The notes beneath the pieces were generated by a model. That model searched no databases. It saw only the letters and a list, made by a program, of their open reading frames with translations, and was not told the origin of the DNA. A program made the translations under genes and the position numbers. Shown here in pieces: positions 23,168 to 33,843 of a stretch of DNA of 64,000 nt (position 1 is the stretch's first letter; each line of letters opens with the position of its first letter). Origin of the DNA: Metallyticus violacea (lineage: Eukaryota; Arthropoda; Insecta; Mantodea; Metallyticidae); NCBI GenBank assembly GCA_030762175.1, contig CM060833.1:165418001-165482000 (forward strand). Direction: 5' to 3'.

Positions 23168-23550
23168 TTTCCCAACTCTGATTTACCTTTTTGCCTTTTT
23201 ATTCCTACTATTCCTTCATTTTTTCTTCTAAATCCCTACTTTTACTCAGCTGGGTAAAAATAACCTTTAGTAGTAATTTTAGTGGGACAAAAATTTAGAG
23301 GAACTTGGGGAGCGTAGCTTAGTTTTATAATTACCTTAAATAAGCAATGTCTGTAAATGGTACATTGTGTTTCCGCGCTTACAGCAAGTTTACGATATAA
23401 TGCCTTTACCGATAATCCAAACGGGGAAAGAGAGAACATGTAAGAGTTGTGAATGATGTTCTGCAAAACACAACAGAAATTTCACTACACAAACTGCACC
23501 TTGAATTGTTAATTGTTCTATATTCATTTTTGACAGTATTTTAACACACA

Positions 23551-23666
23551 TTAGCCACAGATAACCGAGATCGTTAAGGCGCGGACTCGTGAGCGGGAGA
23601 TCTGGGGTTGGAATCCCGCCAGGACCGTCCTCCCTGACTGAGGTTTTTCCCAGGTTTTTCTCAGTC
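23551..23666 (+). mobile_element. SINE-B copy 6, 5' part of an A/B chimera
   Basis: The first ~115 bp of SINE-B (A box TAACCGAGATCGTTAAGGCG, B box GGTTGGAATCC, then CTCCCTGACTGAGG) ends at TTTCTCAGTC. It is fused directly, at matching CTCAGTC sequence, to an inverted SINE-A. The rest of SINE-B is absent. Confidence 0.88.
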
Positions 23667-23875
23667 ATCAGCGTTCCATTCAATTCCGGGCATGAAACGG
23701 CCGACAAATTTTGTTCAGAGGTCTCTTCTTTCAAGCTTGAGCTTCTTTTTCGTGCCGTAAATGTACGACACGGGACCCACGCCTTTACTTCCCTTCCGAA
23801 GGATAGCCATACCCAGGATTTTTACGCCCAATAAAATAAATTGTTCTTGGCTGAGAGTGAATCCGCTATACTGTA
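23667..23875 (-). mobile_element. SINE-A copy 5, part of an A/B chimera
   Basis: A minus-strand SINE-A lacking its terminal ~45 bp. It joins SINE-B at ATCAGCGTTCC, corresponding to the loop of the SINE-A 3' hairpin. The body is well preserved (GTAAATGTACGACACGGGAC), and the tRNA-like head is degraded after CCCAATAAAATAAATTG. Confidence 0.85.
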
Positions 23876-24836
23876 GCATACAACACGTTTTCTTGTTTGT
23901 GGTTGGAATTTGCATCGAAAAGTGGACCCATAGTTTAGCTTGCAGTCTCAATGAGGTATTTCCAGCTGAATGTCGACCTCTTAACGTTGTACTCTGGTGG
24001 TGTTACTCTTTGAAGCAGCCGATGTGAGATGTTGGTTATAACGTCCAGTGTCTTTTTTTACAAGTCATCTTGTGAAACAAAATAAAACAGTTGTATGTCT
24101 AGCAGAGAGAAAAATATTTTCTTGTTACTTTTAACTGCGCATCACATTATAGGAATCAAGCTGTCACTTGATCTTGCAAATTTCCACCTCTGGTACTCAA
24201 GGGTACAGTTTCATTTCTTTATCTCCTCGCTGGGTGTTTGACCTTTCCTTCTTCTCAGCTTGCCTGTTGCTGCAACGTCAGCAGTTTCGTTTCGTCGATG
24301 AGAAAAAAATATCTTTGTTATCCTCACACACAGCACGTTCTTTGTAGACGTTTCAGTTTATTATGAGAGATATCAGCCGACATTTCCTTCCTGTTTGCTT
24401 TCACGATGCATTAGTTTCTGAATTCATCAATCCTCTAAAGAGATCTGGAAACGATATGCAGACACAATGTTTGGCCTGTGTCTAACAATGTTTTACACAC
24501 GTGTAGTACAACATTTATACTTGCTGGAAGACTAGGATCTGTCACATCATCACTTACATACATTTTTAAGTACAAGCAATATCTAGAATATTCTCAAATG
24601 TTGTAAATATTCTCAAATGTTGTAAAAATGTATTCTAAACCTTGCACAATTGGGTCTATTTCTTTGCATGTATGAGAGATGACCTCTAAATTTCATTAGG
24701 CTTTCATCCCTGACAATTTTGCAGAAAAATGCTGAAGGATAGGCCTAATCTTTTTTAGCTTATCATTTCGGTCTTCATTTATGTCATCGGTGAACTGCAG
24801 AAAAGGCGACTCTGTTGCTCGTTTCTCCAAATATCG

Positions 24837-25106
24837 TTTTTTTTTTTTTTTTGATTGATTGATTTATTTATGAACGCTATTTAACATCGCAGGTCATCAG
24901 CGTCCCATTCAACTCAGGGCGTGAAACGGCCGACAAATTTTGCTTAGAGGCCTCTCTTTCAGGCTTGAGGTTCTTTTTCGTGTCGTAAATGTACGACACG
25001 GGACCCACGGCTTTACTTCCCTTCCGAAGGAAGCCATACTTAGGGTTTTTACGCCCGAAAAAATGTAGGAGGCAAGTATGGTAACCACTACACCACCAGG
25101 ACCGAC
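24837..25106 (-). mobile_element. SINE-A copy 6, B box deleted, 10-bp target duplication
   Basis: CCAAATATCG flanks the copy (24827-24836 and 25107-25116). A long T run at the left is the poly(A) end in reverse. The body is clean, but the head lacks ~45 bp containing the B box: CCCGAAAAAAT joins directly to GTAGGAGGCAAGTATGG. The internal polymerase III promoter is therefore incomplete. Confidence 0.92.
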
Positions 25107-25116
25107 CCAAATATCG

Positions 25117-26015
25117 GCTCAATGCATCTCGTCATAGTCGAATTCGTCACTTTCGCACTTGAGACATCAGAATAACTTGAACAAAGTAGATTTCCAACAA
25201 TTAAGTGCATTTAGTTCCCTTCTAATTTCCTTTGAAGGCAACTGGTGACTTAGAAATGAAAATACATGCAGTTTTATTGACCAACGCACACTTGCAAGCT
25301 GTGCTTGTCATGCGATATGTCATTACTACCTTATGCGAGTACAGTTCGTCGTAGGACTCGAATGCATTAAAAAAGTAATCGTTTTGTATTCAATTTTATT
25401 TATGCAGAGCCATTTGAAGCAGGCTACAGACAGTAAACCCAATTTTGTGACAAGTGCATATCAGCGAAGTAGGTTTGCCAAGTTGTCCCTACTGTTTATA
25501 TTGCAATTATGAGGAAGTTAGAACACCAAGCCGTTTAGCTGTAGGCACTATTTTGATTAACACGTGCCACGCTAAGTTGCTGTGATGTCGAAAATTGGAT
25601 ACCGCTCTGTAACAAGTTCTTCAATAAAGAACTTCCTCAAATGTTATCAAACAGATTGGATGGGGTTTATGAAGTTTTTGCTTCATATTTCACTATGAAG
25701 AAATAGGTTAACATTTTTGCTATGGAAGAGAGATAAACTCATAATTGAAAATTAACGTCATAATGGCCATTCTATGGAAGTTATAATTGAGGAAATTGTT
25801 TCATTTGTTGAGGAGAAACTATTCAATGACAGATGGCCGGATTTCAAATAAACATCAGCAATTTTGGGACTAATTTTTACGACAAACTTTACATGACGAA
25901 ATTTCTTTTGCATCTCCAAAGAAGCGTCTATGATCTGTTCCCTCAAGCTTTTTTAACATTGGCCAAGGTAATGAGAGATAAGTACTGAAATCTACTATCA
26001 TGAACAAAAGCACGT
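25117..26015. other. no recognisable feature
   Basis: Nothing recognised. A 62-codon frame at 25758-25946 (minus) has no motif I know. Confidence 0.5.
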
Positions 26016-26019
26016 TTCT

Positions 26020-26400
26020 TTATTGTAACCCTCTTACCAAAATGGAAATTGATTCAAGCCAGAGAATTCAAGGACAGTAAACACACCAAGAAGACTATGG
26101 CAACAATATTTTGGGATTGCTGGGAAATTCTCTAGCAGTGCCACCTTGAATGAGGAACACTAAGCTTCACTTTGCACAACTGTGTGACGTCATTATTCAT
26201 CTATATGTTGACAACGGTCTAGTACATATGTCTATTATTGCGACGGCTGCTGTGAAGTTCTGTGTCTTTCAAGATATTCAACATCCAGCATACAGCCCAG
26301 ATCTAATCCCCAGTGACCGTTACCTCTTCTATAAAACTAAGTAAGGTATTGGGAGAAATAAATTCAGCGAGTGGAAAATTTACTCTTGAGAGTAGTTTTG
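26020..26400 (+). pseudogene. mariner transposase relic
   Basis: In broken frames on the + strand the sequence gives MATIFWDCW, then VDNGLVHMS (replacing the usual HDNAPVHT) and DIQHPAYSPDLIPSDRYLFYK. A stop and frame changes follow, near KFSEW. The order and spacing match a mariner catalytic domain. The first and central motifs are degraded and no inverted repeats were found. Confidence 0.78.
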
Positions 26401-27235
26401 AAGGCACTAAGCTGATTAATTATTTGATATAAAAAGTGTGTTAAAGGGAATGAATAATAAATTGAAAAACTATATTTCATTTATTTCTGTCACCTCTGAA
26501 GATAACAGGCCAGGAAGTTTTGAATCATAGATGTTTTGTAAATGGATTATGACACCGTATAATTCTTATCCTGATCAAACGAATTTCTCAGTTGACTGAC
26601 TAAACGAAGCTTACTGAAATTATATGTAACAAAGAAGTCAAATTATGCGCAACTTTCAGTCCATTTAATTATTATATTGCTCTATTTTTATAGATAATGT
26701 TCAGCACATTATGAAATTTTATGACAATAATTAATAATTTTATATTGAATGATGGTATTTAAATGCAGTGAGGTGATTTATATATTTTGCTCTTGAGGAA
26801 GGTAGGAAAGAAAATGCTTTTTCACTGCTTTATACCCCTGTGTTATGCCAATGCTCTTTCCTTAGGAACATGCTAAAGGATAGGCAGCAGTGATAATTCA
26901 CCAACTTCTACAGTAAATATTTCATTGTTATTTGCTGAACAGTAAAATTATATATATAACGGATGTAAAACCAGGTTTGAATTTTTAATAATAAAGAATT
27001 ATGCAAAAGAGCAAATTAATTTAACATAATGTATCTGTGATATGGTCTAATAATCAATATGGCCTATTTGCTTTATATGCTATAAGTTCTGATAAAAGTT
27101 CGATAGGTAATACCTTTCAGGCACTATAAGACCATATTTCCCTTGTTAAATTGCAGACTGCACCTAAGCAATTTTTTGTCAGTCAGCTGTTACTTATAAG
27201 GCGATGTTATAATTTCACACAGATAAGTTAATGTG

Positions 27236-27334
27236 GGTGGTGCGGTGTGATGGTGACTTGCGCCTTGGAAAGATATCTGCCCCGACGTCTGGAATGGAAG
27301 CGGATGTCCTGAGGAGTTGAAACATCTCAGGGGG
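27236..27334 (+). other. possible diverged repeat interrupted by SINE-B
   Basis: GCGGTGTGATGGTGACTTGC and following bases resemble a stretch near 660 in this window. After the SINE-B at 27335-27562, TTCTATCTGGAAAC (27607) again resembles the region near 715. This may be one old repeat split by the SINE. The match is weak. Confidence 0.3.
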
Positions 27335-27562
27335 TACCGCCACTGGTGGTCTAAGTCGTTAAGGTGTGGACTCGTGAACGGGAAGTCTCGGGCTCAAATC
27401 CCACCAGGACCGTACTCCCTGACTGGGGTGTTTTCCAGGCCTGGAAAGTTTTCTTCCTTAAAAAAAAAAAATCCTTTCCCAATACGTCATTTCATCTCAA
27501 GTATCATCAGTGCCTATCGCCTGTGGTGGCTCAGTAGTAAAAACGGGCACTAAGCACTATTC
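27335..27562 (+). mobile_element. SINE-B copy 7, internally shortened
   Basis: The head is ACCGCCACTGGTGGTCTAAG with B box GGCTCAAATCCC. The central module is shortened: TTTTCCAGGCCTGGAAAG skips the CCTCAGTCCTCATAAATGGC part. The A tract and terminal module are present and end GCACTATTCAAAAAG. The flanks GAAACATCTCAG and GAAAATTTCAG may be a decayed target duplication. Confidence 0.88.
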
Positions 27563-27744
27563 AAAAAGAAAATTTCAGCAAGTAGAACTCCACGGACATC
27601 AAAATGTTCTATCTGGAAACATTTAAGGGATCCCCAGCTGCGTTTGCACAGTTACCGCCCGTAGGTCATGACCACCTGGTGTCCTCTCAAAGGTGCTCCG
27701 ATTGGCGTAGGCACAAAGGGCCGGTCGTGAGGGCGGCTCAAGTA

Positions 27745-28845
27745 CGGAATACGCAGACAATGTAATTATTATGAGATTTGGTTCTCATAATTTTCTTATT
27801 CTTTTAATGTGAGAAATAAACAGGCGATGTTGATTAAACACTATAACTAATTTGGTCCAAATGCATTTTATAACGTATGGGCCTATAGGTTTTGGATTTT
27901 TTTTTTTTTTTCCTGAGCAGAAGAGATTTCTTTTTAAATTTTGACAATAACTTTTTAATATTCTTTCTAGAAGAAAGCGCCATAAACGTTCAAACCTTTG
28001 GTAGGTTATGTTGCCTACAAATACCTTAAAATTGAGAAGAGTACAACAGCAATATTTACAACAATATATAAATGCAAACTTCAAATCATTAAATTTTGAA
28101 ATGTTTGGCCCATTCAACAGGTAACAATGAATTCAGTGTTGACTCGGCAAATTACGAATACAAAACTACATTAAAATTTCCATTTTAAGAGAAAAAATTG
28201 ACCTAATATTGTACATTTCTGGGCAAAAAAATTACAAAATATACCTTGAGCCAGACTAGTAATTAAGTAGACCGTTAACAAACAAAACATTTTTATTTAT
28301 ACATTATACCTGGGTTACTGGGTAGACACAGTGAAGAAGTCCCCAGCTGAAAATGTTGAACTGCAAAGCACAAACTGAACCCCACCCTTAAGCTGGGGTT
28401 TCCGAGCTGCATTTTGTCGGAGGAGAAGTAGAGCAGTGTGTAATCATCTCATTATGCTGTGCAACCAGCACCTCTTGATTCTTTTAATATACAATGCGTT
28501 GCCAGCCCATGCATGCGTTACAGCAACAGTGAAGAACAAAGTAAAAAAAAGAAAGAAGAAAGCTTCATCTATCGAGTACGGAAATGGAATGCGCGCAAAA
28601 ACGACACAGCTCACGTGCATGGTATTTAATAATGTTATTCCTTGATTGGAAGCATTGGCAGGTGAAATACATGTCTACATTACAAGAATAAACAGATTTT
28701 ATGAAGCTATATATTATTAACATAAGTAATACACAATTTCAATTAAGTCACACTTATTCTGCTGCTACTTAAATTTTATTTCCTATCCTACAAGTGTTCA
28801 ATGTGGCCAGGTGGCCTAAAAAGAGTGAAGCAATTATATGTAAGG
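27745..28845. other. no recognisable feature
   Basis: AT-rich. A 110-codon minus-strand frame at 27785-28117 is low complexity with a Lys-rich stretch from a T run. Nothing was recognised. Confidence 0.5.
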
Positions 28846-28849
28846 ATGG

Positions 28850-29930
28850 AAGGAAAATTTGGAAGGATTATAATTAATTGTTTGATTATGGATTCGCATG
28901 GATGATGCTTTTCTTTCTTTCCTCTCCGATTATTTTCCGCTGACTTAACGTTACCTGGGCTAGCTCTTGTTCCTTTGCTGGACTTTTTGTGATCCGGCTA
29001 CGACAAGGGAAGGAGTCAAGCAACAAGATTTGTCGTATTAAGAAAGGAAACACAATTTATTGTTCAGAGGCTATTCTACTTTAAGAAGCCAGCCGTTAGT
29101 CTTTGAGGAATTTCTTGTGTAATTAAAATCACTTTTGCACTAACTATGAGGATCAACGATATTTAACACACGATGAATTTTGTCTACTCGATCTGGTCTT
29201 TAGCGGTAATAACAACAATGACGATGACAGTCATAAATGACCCTCTGGTACTGATACACTCTGATACTCTGAGAAATTCAATAAAACTGTTTCGGCTGAA
29301 TAATAACACTCTGGGTGATGACTCTCTTTAGTATAACTGGCCATTAATATTGATACAGCAACAACTGAGTGCTTGGATTGATCAGAACTTTTGATCTGCG
29401 AACCCTCCAAAATTATAGGTTTAATTAAACCTCGAAGTCGGTCACTCTTTCGGGCGCTGTTTTTATTCTTTCAAATTATGACTTAAGAAAGATCTAGAAT
29501 ATTTTCTTCCATCTAAGAACTTCTATTGCATATTTGACTCGCATAATGTCCTTCTCATCTCTCTTATTAGCTGTCAGGTCTACGTGACTTTCAACATGTA
29601 ACCCACATATACAGTTAGCTCAGGTGTCGAGAGGTTATTGTCTTGTTTTTCACTCCCGTAGCTGGCATATGTTTATTACGCCTACCCTTACCTAATGTGA
29701 TAAAAGGCAAATTGACAATGTGGATAAAACACCTCTACTAAAACCCTGTTTTAGAATTCCTCCATGTAATAACGATAGGTTTCCCGCTTCTCTATCCTCA
29801 TCGCCAGGTCCAGGTTTTATGGCTAGGGTATTTCTGCACTGTGGTAAGAGAATTTACACACAATACTTCAACACATTTACAAGAAATAAAAATTGCTCTA
29901 CAATCATAATTAAAATAGAACAGTTACATA
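28850..29930. repeat. dispersed repeat E, copy 2
   Basis: Collinear with 8530-9645. Landmarks are CCTCTCCGATTATTTTCCGC, CACAATTTATTGTTCAGAGG, TTTTGCACTAACTATGAGGA, TTTTTATTCTTTCAAATTAT and GGTTTTATGGCTAGGG. The copies differ by many substitutions and small indels, so both are old. There is no coding content. Confidence 0.75.
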
Positions 29931-30039
29931 AAATTAATTAATATGTTAATTCTAATTTATTTGGCGGGTGGGTGGGTGGAAGCTAATAGATTACATCTCA
30001 GGCACCTCCTGCAGCACGGGTTACATCAAGGAGACCTCC

Positions 30040-30340
30040 TCCCAAAACCGTTGCAGATATCAGGATCCCTTTAGGCCATCCAGGTTTGTGAGTAGTGGTC
30101 AACAAAAACGTTGCCTCCACACAGAAAGTAGTAGCAGGAAGTCAGATCTGGGAATTTGGCAGGCCACGCGAGGAGAGCAAGGTCCTGAACCGCCTTGCGA
30201 TCAATCCGACGCTGAAGCAGAAGTAAAAAAAAAAAAAAAAGGTCGAGTTCTTGAGAGCGGGCGTGTACACATTGTTGAAATCTCTTTCTTAAAACACGCT
30301 TCATCATGACAACAGAATTGGTTTCAGCAAACTCTATTGC
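30040..30340 (-). pseudogene. internally deleted DDE transposase relic
   Basis: The minus-strand frame gives FAETNSVVMMKRVLRKRFQQ, which resembles the N-terminal helix-turn-helix region of DUF4817-type transposases. After a low-complexity Phe/Leu run caused by a poly(A/T) tract, it gives LLAWPAKFPDLTSCYYFL, resembling the C-terminal WPPRSPDLTxCDYFLWG motif. The whole catalytic middle is missing. It is a non-coding relic of an internally deleted transposon. Confidence 0.65.
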
Positions 30341-30599
30341 TGGGGTGTTATCATTCTGATCGTTACAGTGCAGCTGAGGGCAGCGCTCTACTAACAATCG
30401 CTGACATCTGCCGAAGGAGGGACGCACTCTGGTGGCTAAACATTAAAATCTTAGAAACCCTTCTTTGCAATGGTATATAAGTCATGCCGTTAAGTTGCTT
30501 GAGAACTGAAAAATACGACTTGGAAATCGCTTCCTTCTTTTTGCATAGTCCTGTATACAGAGTGATAGGGAACTCAGTGCCACAAATAAGGATGATAAC

Positions 30600-30641
30600 T
30601 GTGGAAACAAAACAAACAAAAAACAAACAAACAAACAAAAC
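30600..30641. repeat. (AAAC)n microsatellite
   Basis: A run of CAAA/AAAC units with small interruptions. Confidence 0.85.
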
Positions 30642-30644
30642 CTC

Positions 30645-31347
30645 TAAATATGTACTTTTTCTCTATCTCTTATTATTTTAGAGAGATATAGTGCATAAGG
30701 TAATTCAATCTTACAATCATTAAAAATAGTACAGATAAAGTTTATAATAACACTTAATAAAAAAGTTCAAATTATTTTCCATCAGTCACTATGAACTAGT
30801 GGCCGTCAATTAGAGTTGCGAGAGTAAACGTTACCTGTACTGGTGGAGAGTAGTAGAGGGCACCGTAGTATTAAGTGAATGAACGCGTTGCATCAAACTT
30901 CCATGTCAACATATAATACAGAAATTAATTATTTTTAGGGTTTATCTCCTTTCTAGTCATTTTGCCTAAAAACAAACTTCGCAATTTTGCAAAGTAAAGA
31001 GCATTTCATGAAAACACAGCGAACATATTAAGAGCAGTATGAATGAAAACATGCAACGAAAGAAATACAAAAACATCTTAATATCAAATCAATGATACTG
31101 TTGCCCCAAACAAAGTAATCACATAACGCTTCGAGTTATGAAAAAGTAGTAAAGAATATTATGTCTTGTTTTATTTCTGTTTCTATACCAAGTTTTTTAT
31201 CGCAATGTGTGAATTCCAACATAGATGTTAACATAGCACGTTTATGTGTGTGTGCATGCGTGCGCGCCAACGCCCAAAATTGAATTAGAAAATGTTCCAT
31301 TTATAGCATGGAATCACCCTGCATTATATGGTGTACTTGTGATGCAG
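30645..31347 (+). other. intronic sequence upstream of receptor exon; no feature
   Basis: AT-rich sequence ending in GATGCAG at the exon boundary. The receptor intron upstream of 31348 extends at least this far and probably to the window start. No TM1-TM3 coding exon was recognised anywhere in 1-31347 on the + strand. Confidence 0.5.
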
Positions 31348-31736
31348 GTATTGGGCCGTTACCAACATCGACTACATTCACCAGCGGACTGCGCGACGGA
31401 TTGGAGTCATGATCTTGGTGGTGTGGTTGGTGGCAGGCCTGGTATGCATCGCCCCGCTTCTGGGTTGGAAGGACGCCGGCTGGGAAGCTCGGGTGGTGGA
31501 GAAGCACCTGTGTCTCGTGAGCCAAGATGTGGGCTACCAGGTTTTCGCAACAGCATCCTCCTTCTATCTGCCTCTAGCCGTTATCCTCGTCCTTTATTGG
31601 CGCATCTTCCAGACAGCGAGAAAACGGATTAGACGCCGCGTTACTGGAACAACTTCAGGAGCCGCCGGTGGAACCGGAGCGGGTACAGCTGGTGTCAGGA
31701 ATCCTGCAGCCGGGGGCGTTGTCGCTGGGGCGGCAG
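31348..31736 (+). CDS. 5-HT1: 5-HT1-type serotonin receptor, exon with TM4-TM5
   Basis: Encodes part of a class A G-protein-coupled receptor for serotonin. Known 5-HT1 receptors couple to Gi/o at the plasma membrane and lower cAMP. The reading frame starts with one base completing a split codon, consistent with the Arg of DRY, then YWAVTNIDYIHQRTARRIG (end of TM3 and loop 2). TM4 follows (VMILVVWLVAGLVCIAPLLG), then loop 2 with the conserved Cys in LCLVSQDVGYQVFATASS, TM5 (FYLPLAVILVLYWRIF), TARKRIRRRV and a Gly/Ala-rich start of intracellular loop 3. AVTNIDYI, VSQDVxYQVFAT and LYWRIFQTARKRI are typical of arthropod 5-HT1 receptors. The acceptor is GATGCAG|G (phase 2). The donor is GGCAG|GTATAA (phase 1), immediately followed by the pentanucleotide array. 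The exon is GC-rich compared with its surroundings. Confidence 0.92.
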
Positions 31737-32082
31737 GTATAATACAGCACAGTATAATGCAGTAGAGTATAGTATAATATAGTATAGTACAAAATAGTAT
31801 AGTATAATACAGTAGAGTATAGTATAATAGTACAGTATAATACAGTATAGTACAGTATAATATAGTAGAGTATAGTATAATACAGTAGAGTATAATACAG
31901 TATATACAGTATAATACAGTAGAGTATAGTATAATACAGTAGAGTATAGTATAGTAGTACAGTATAATACAGTATAGTACAATATAATATAGTAGAGTAT
32001 AGTATAATACAGTATAATATAGTATAATACAGTATATACAGTATAATACAGTAGAGTATAGTATAATACTATAATACAGTAG
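31737..32082 (+). repeat. pentanucleotide (ANART) array, left part
   Basis: Pentamers ATAGT, ATAAT, ACAGT and AGAGT alternate without interruption, starting within a few bases of the receptor splice donor. The array continues at 38018 after the LINE insertion. Long antisense open frames of Tyr, Leu, Cys and Ile are by-products of the repeat. Confidence 0.95.
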
Positions 32083-32128
32083 TCCCCTCAGGGGCCCAAT
32101 TTATTGGGTACGGGGCGTAGCGACCCCG
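32083..32128 (+). promoter_or_regulatory. three consecutive hairpins at the LINE 5' end
   Basis: Directly at the 5' end lie CCCC-TCA-GGGG (32084-32094), CCCAA-TTTA-TTGGG (32095-32108) and CGGGG-8 nt-CCCCG (32111-32128). They are adjacent and non-overlapping. Non-LTR elements carry promoters and sometimes RNA-processing structures in this position. A function here is inferred. Confidence 0.55.
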
Positions 32129-32525
32129 AGGCACCCGAGCTGCTCCCTCAGGTCCGCGCTCAGCGCGTTTGACTCCTTTTTATTTCGCCTCTTTTATTGT
32201 TTTATTAGTCCTACTTCCCTGTTCTTTGTCTGATGGGTGCCCCCGTGTTTGACGCGGTAAAATGTGACTGGGTAACGGCGTAACTCCCAGCACAGGGTTA
32301 TCATGTAGGACAGGAGCGTATCCCCTGGTAAAGGCCAGGCCCGGGGAAGGGCCATTGCACGAGCTGTAGTCTTCCTGCAGGCGATTGGGTCCCTTCGTCA
32401 GCCCACAGGAAGGTGTGACCCTGAGGTTACTTTGTTCAGGCCAGAGCCAGTAACCTAAGCCGGGGTGGCGCCCAGGAAGCAGCCCGCCATCGGAGACGGT
32501 TGCAATGGTGGAGGAATAAATCGCT

Positions 32526-33806
32526 ATGGTACTGGAAAATAATCCTTTACATTTTAAACGTAAAAGAGTTGATGCAAAAGAAGTAATCGAGAAGTCTTTC
32601 CCTCGTTACTTAGTCATTAGTCGTACTGAAGAGAATCAGTCGTTTACGACCGTGAATCCATTTAAAATTCAGAAGGGCATTGATGCCATAGCTGGACCCG
32701 TTAAGTCCTGTACCCGTCTACGCAACGGATCACTTTTGGTGGAGACACTTGGCCTGTCTCAAAGCAACTCGTTGCTCAAGGCGACGCTACTCCACGGATA
32801 TCCCGTCCGTGTCGAGAAACATAAGACCATGAATTCATCGCGAGGAGTTGTTACCACAAATGTTCTAGACGGAATGACCGACCCGGAAATCCAGAGCTGT
32901 CTGGAAGACCAAGGGGTCACCTCAGTATATCGTGTACAGGCAAGGAAAGAGGGGGAATTACAGCCGACCCGGACTCTTTTCCTCACATTCGACAGGGTCG
33001 ATTTGCCGCAGAGGATCAAGGCGGGCTACGAGGTGATAGAAGTGCGCCCGTATATCCCGAGCCCGTTGCGATGTTTTCAGTGTCAGCGTTTTGGACACAC
33101 TCGCATATCGTGTAAAACTGCCGTATCCATCTGTGCAACCTGCGGTCAAGCAAGTCACGAGGGAGCATGCCCATCCGCTCCTGTCTGCGTCAACTGCCGC
33201 GGTGGACATCCAGCCTCGTCCCGCGATTGCCCTCGTTTTCGAGAGGAGCGCTGTATCCAGGAGATCCGGGTGAAGGAAAAACTCTACTTTACTGAAGCCC
33301 GGAAGCGATTCCAATCTCGCCAACCTGTCGTGCCTAAGACCGGCACCTACAGCGCAGCAGCTTCTTTTGCGCCCAAGAAGTGCGATAGCAGTACGCAGAC
33401 CTGCGATCTTGTTTTTACACGGGTCCAACCTACGCCTAGTTCTCCAAAGCGCTCTACCGTGAAGCCCAAAGCGGTTGTTTTTAATGCCCCTGATATTAAG
33501 TTCAGGACGAGTTTTACGCGAACAGATTTCTTATAGACATCAACTCAGGTAGAGCAGAAAAAGAGCCCTTCTCCTCCTCGGAGGTCACGCTCCCATGATG
33601 GGAGCAAACCCGCTAGGCGGTCGCCGTCGCCGCCTATATCCACATCCAACCGATTCCAGGTGTTGGAATCGGCGGATGCTTCTCAGCGGGAGAGCCCTCC
33701 CTCTGAGGATGTGATGGAGCAGGATGTGCCTGCTCCTTCAAAACCACCGAGTCCCACGCGATTGAAAAAAGGACGTTTGTTTCGCCCTGCACCGTCCAAA
33801 AAGTAA
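32526..33806 (+). pseudogene. LINE ORF1, nucleic-acid-binding protein, one in-frame stop
   Basis: Encodes the gag-like RNA-binding protein that packages LINE RNA. Three zinc knuckles lie at about residues 183-239: CFQCQRFGHTRISC, CATCGQASHEGAC and CVNCRGGHPASSRDC. The open part is 336 codons and stops at TAG 33534-33536. Beyond it the same frame stays open for another ~90 codons to TAA 33804-33806. That extension is Ser/Pro/Arg-rich (PRRSRS-like, RRSPSPP) and ends PSKK, as in a normal basic C-terminal tail. The TAG is therefore most likely a point mutation in a ~426-codon ORF. Readthrough cannot be excluded. ATG 32526 is chosen because it opens the frame and lies ~440 bp from the element start. 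Confidence 0.88.
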
Positions 33807-33843
33807 GGTGGTAATTTTTTATTCATTTTATATAATTTTAACA

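Noticed and set aside
27785..28117. 110-codon minus-strand frame
   Set aside because: Composition is driven by AT-rich sequence and a T run. No recognisable domain.
1..31347. Receptor exons for TM1-TM3
   Set aside because: No + strand frame shows the expected TM1-TM3 pattern ending in DR at a donor site, so they are taken to lie upstream of the window.
31246..31632. 128-codon + strand frame overlapping the receptor exon
   Set aside because: It runs out of frame with the conserved YWAVTNIDY to TARKRI reading, which has matching splice sites. It is a shadow frame.
32083..32170. HDV-like self-cleaving ribozyme at the LINE 5' end
   Set aside because: Some LINEs carry one here, but the three simple hairpins do not show the nested double pseudoknot pattern I would expect. 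A covariance-model search would decide.
32958..33428. Antisense open frame in LINE ORF1 (156 codons), and others at 34794 and 35803
   Set aside because: They lie opposite well-supported coding frames and have no motif.
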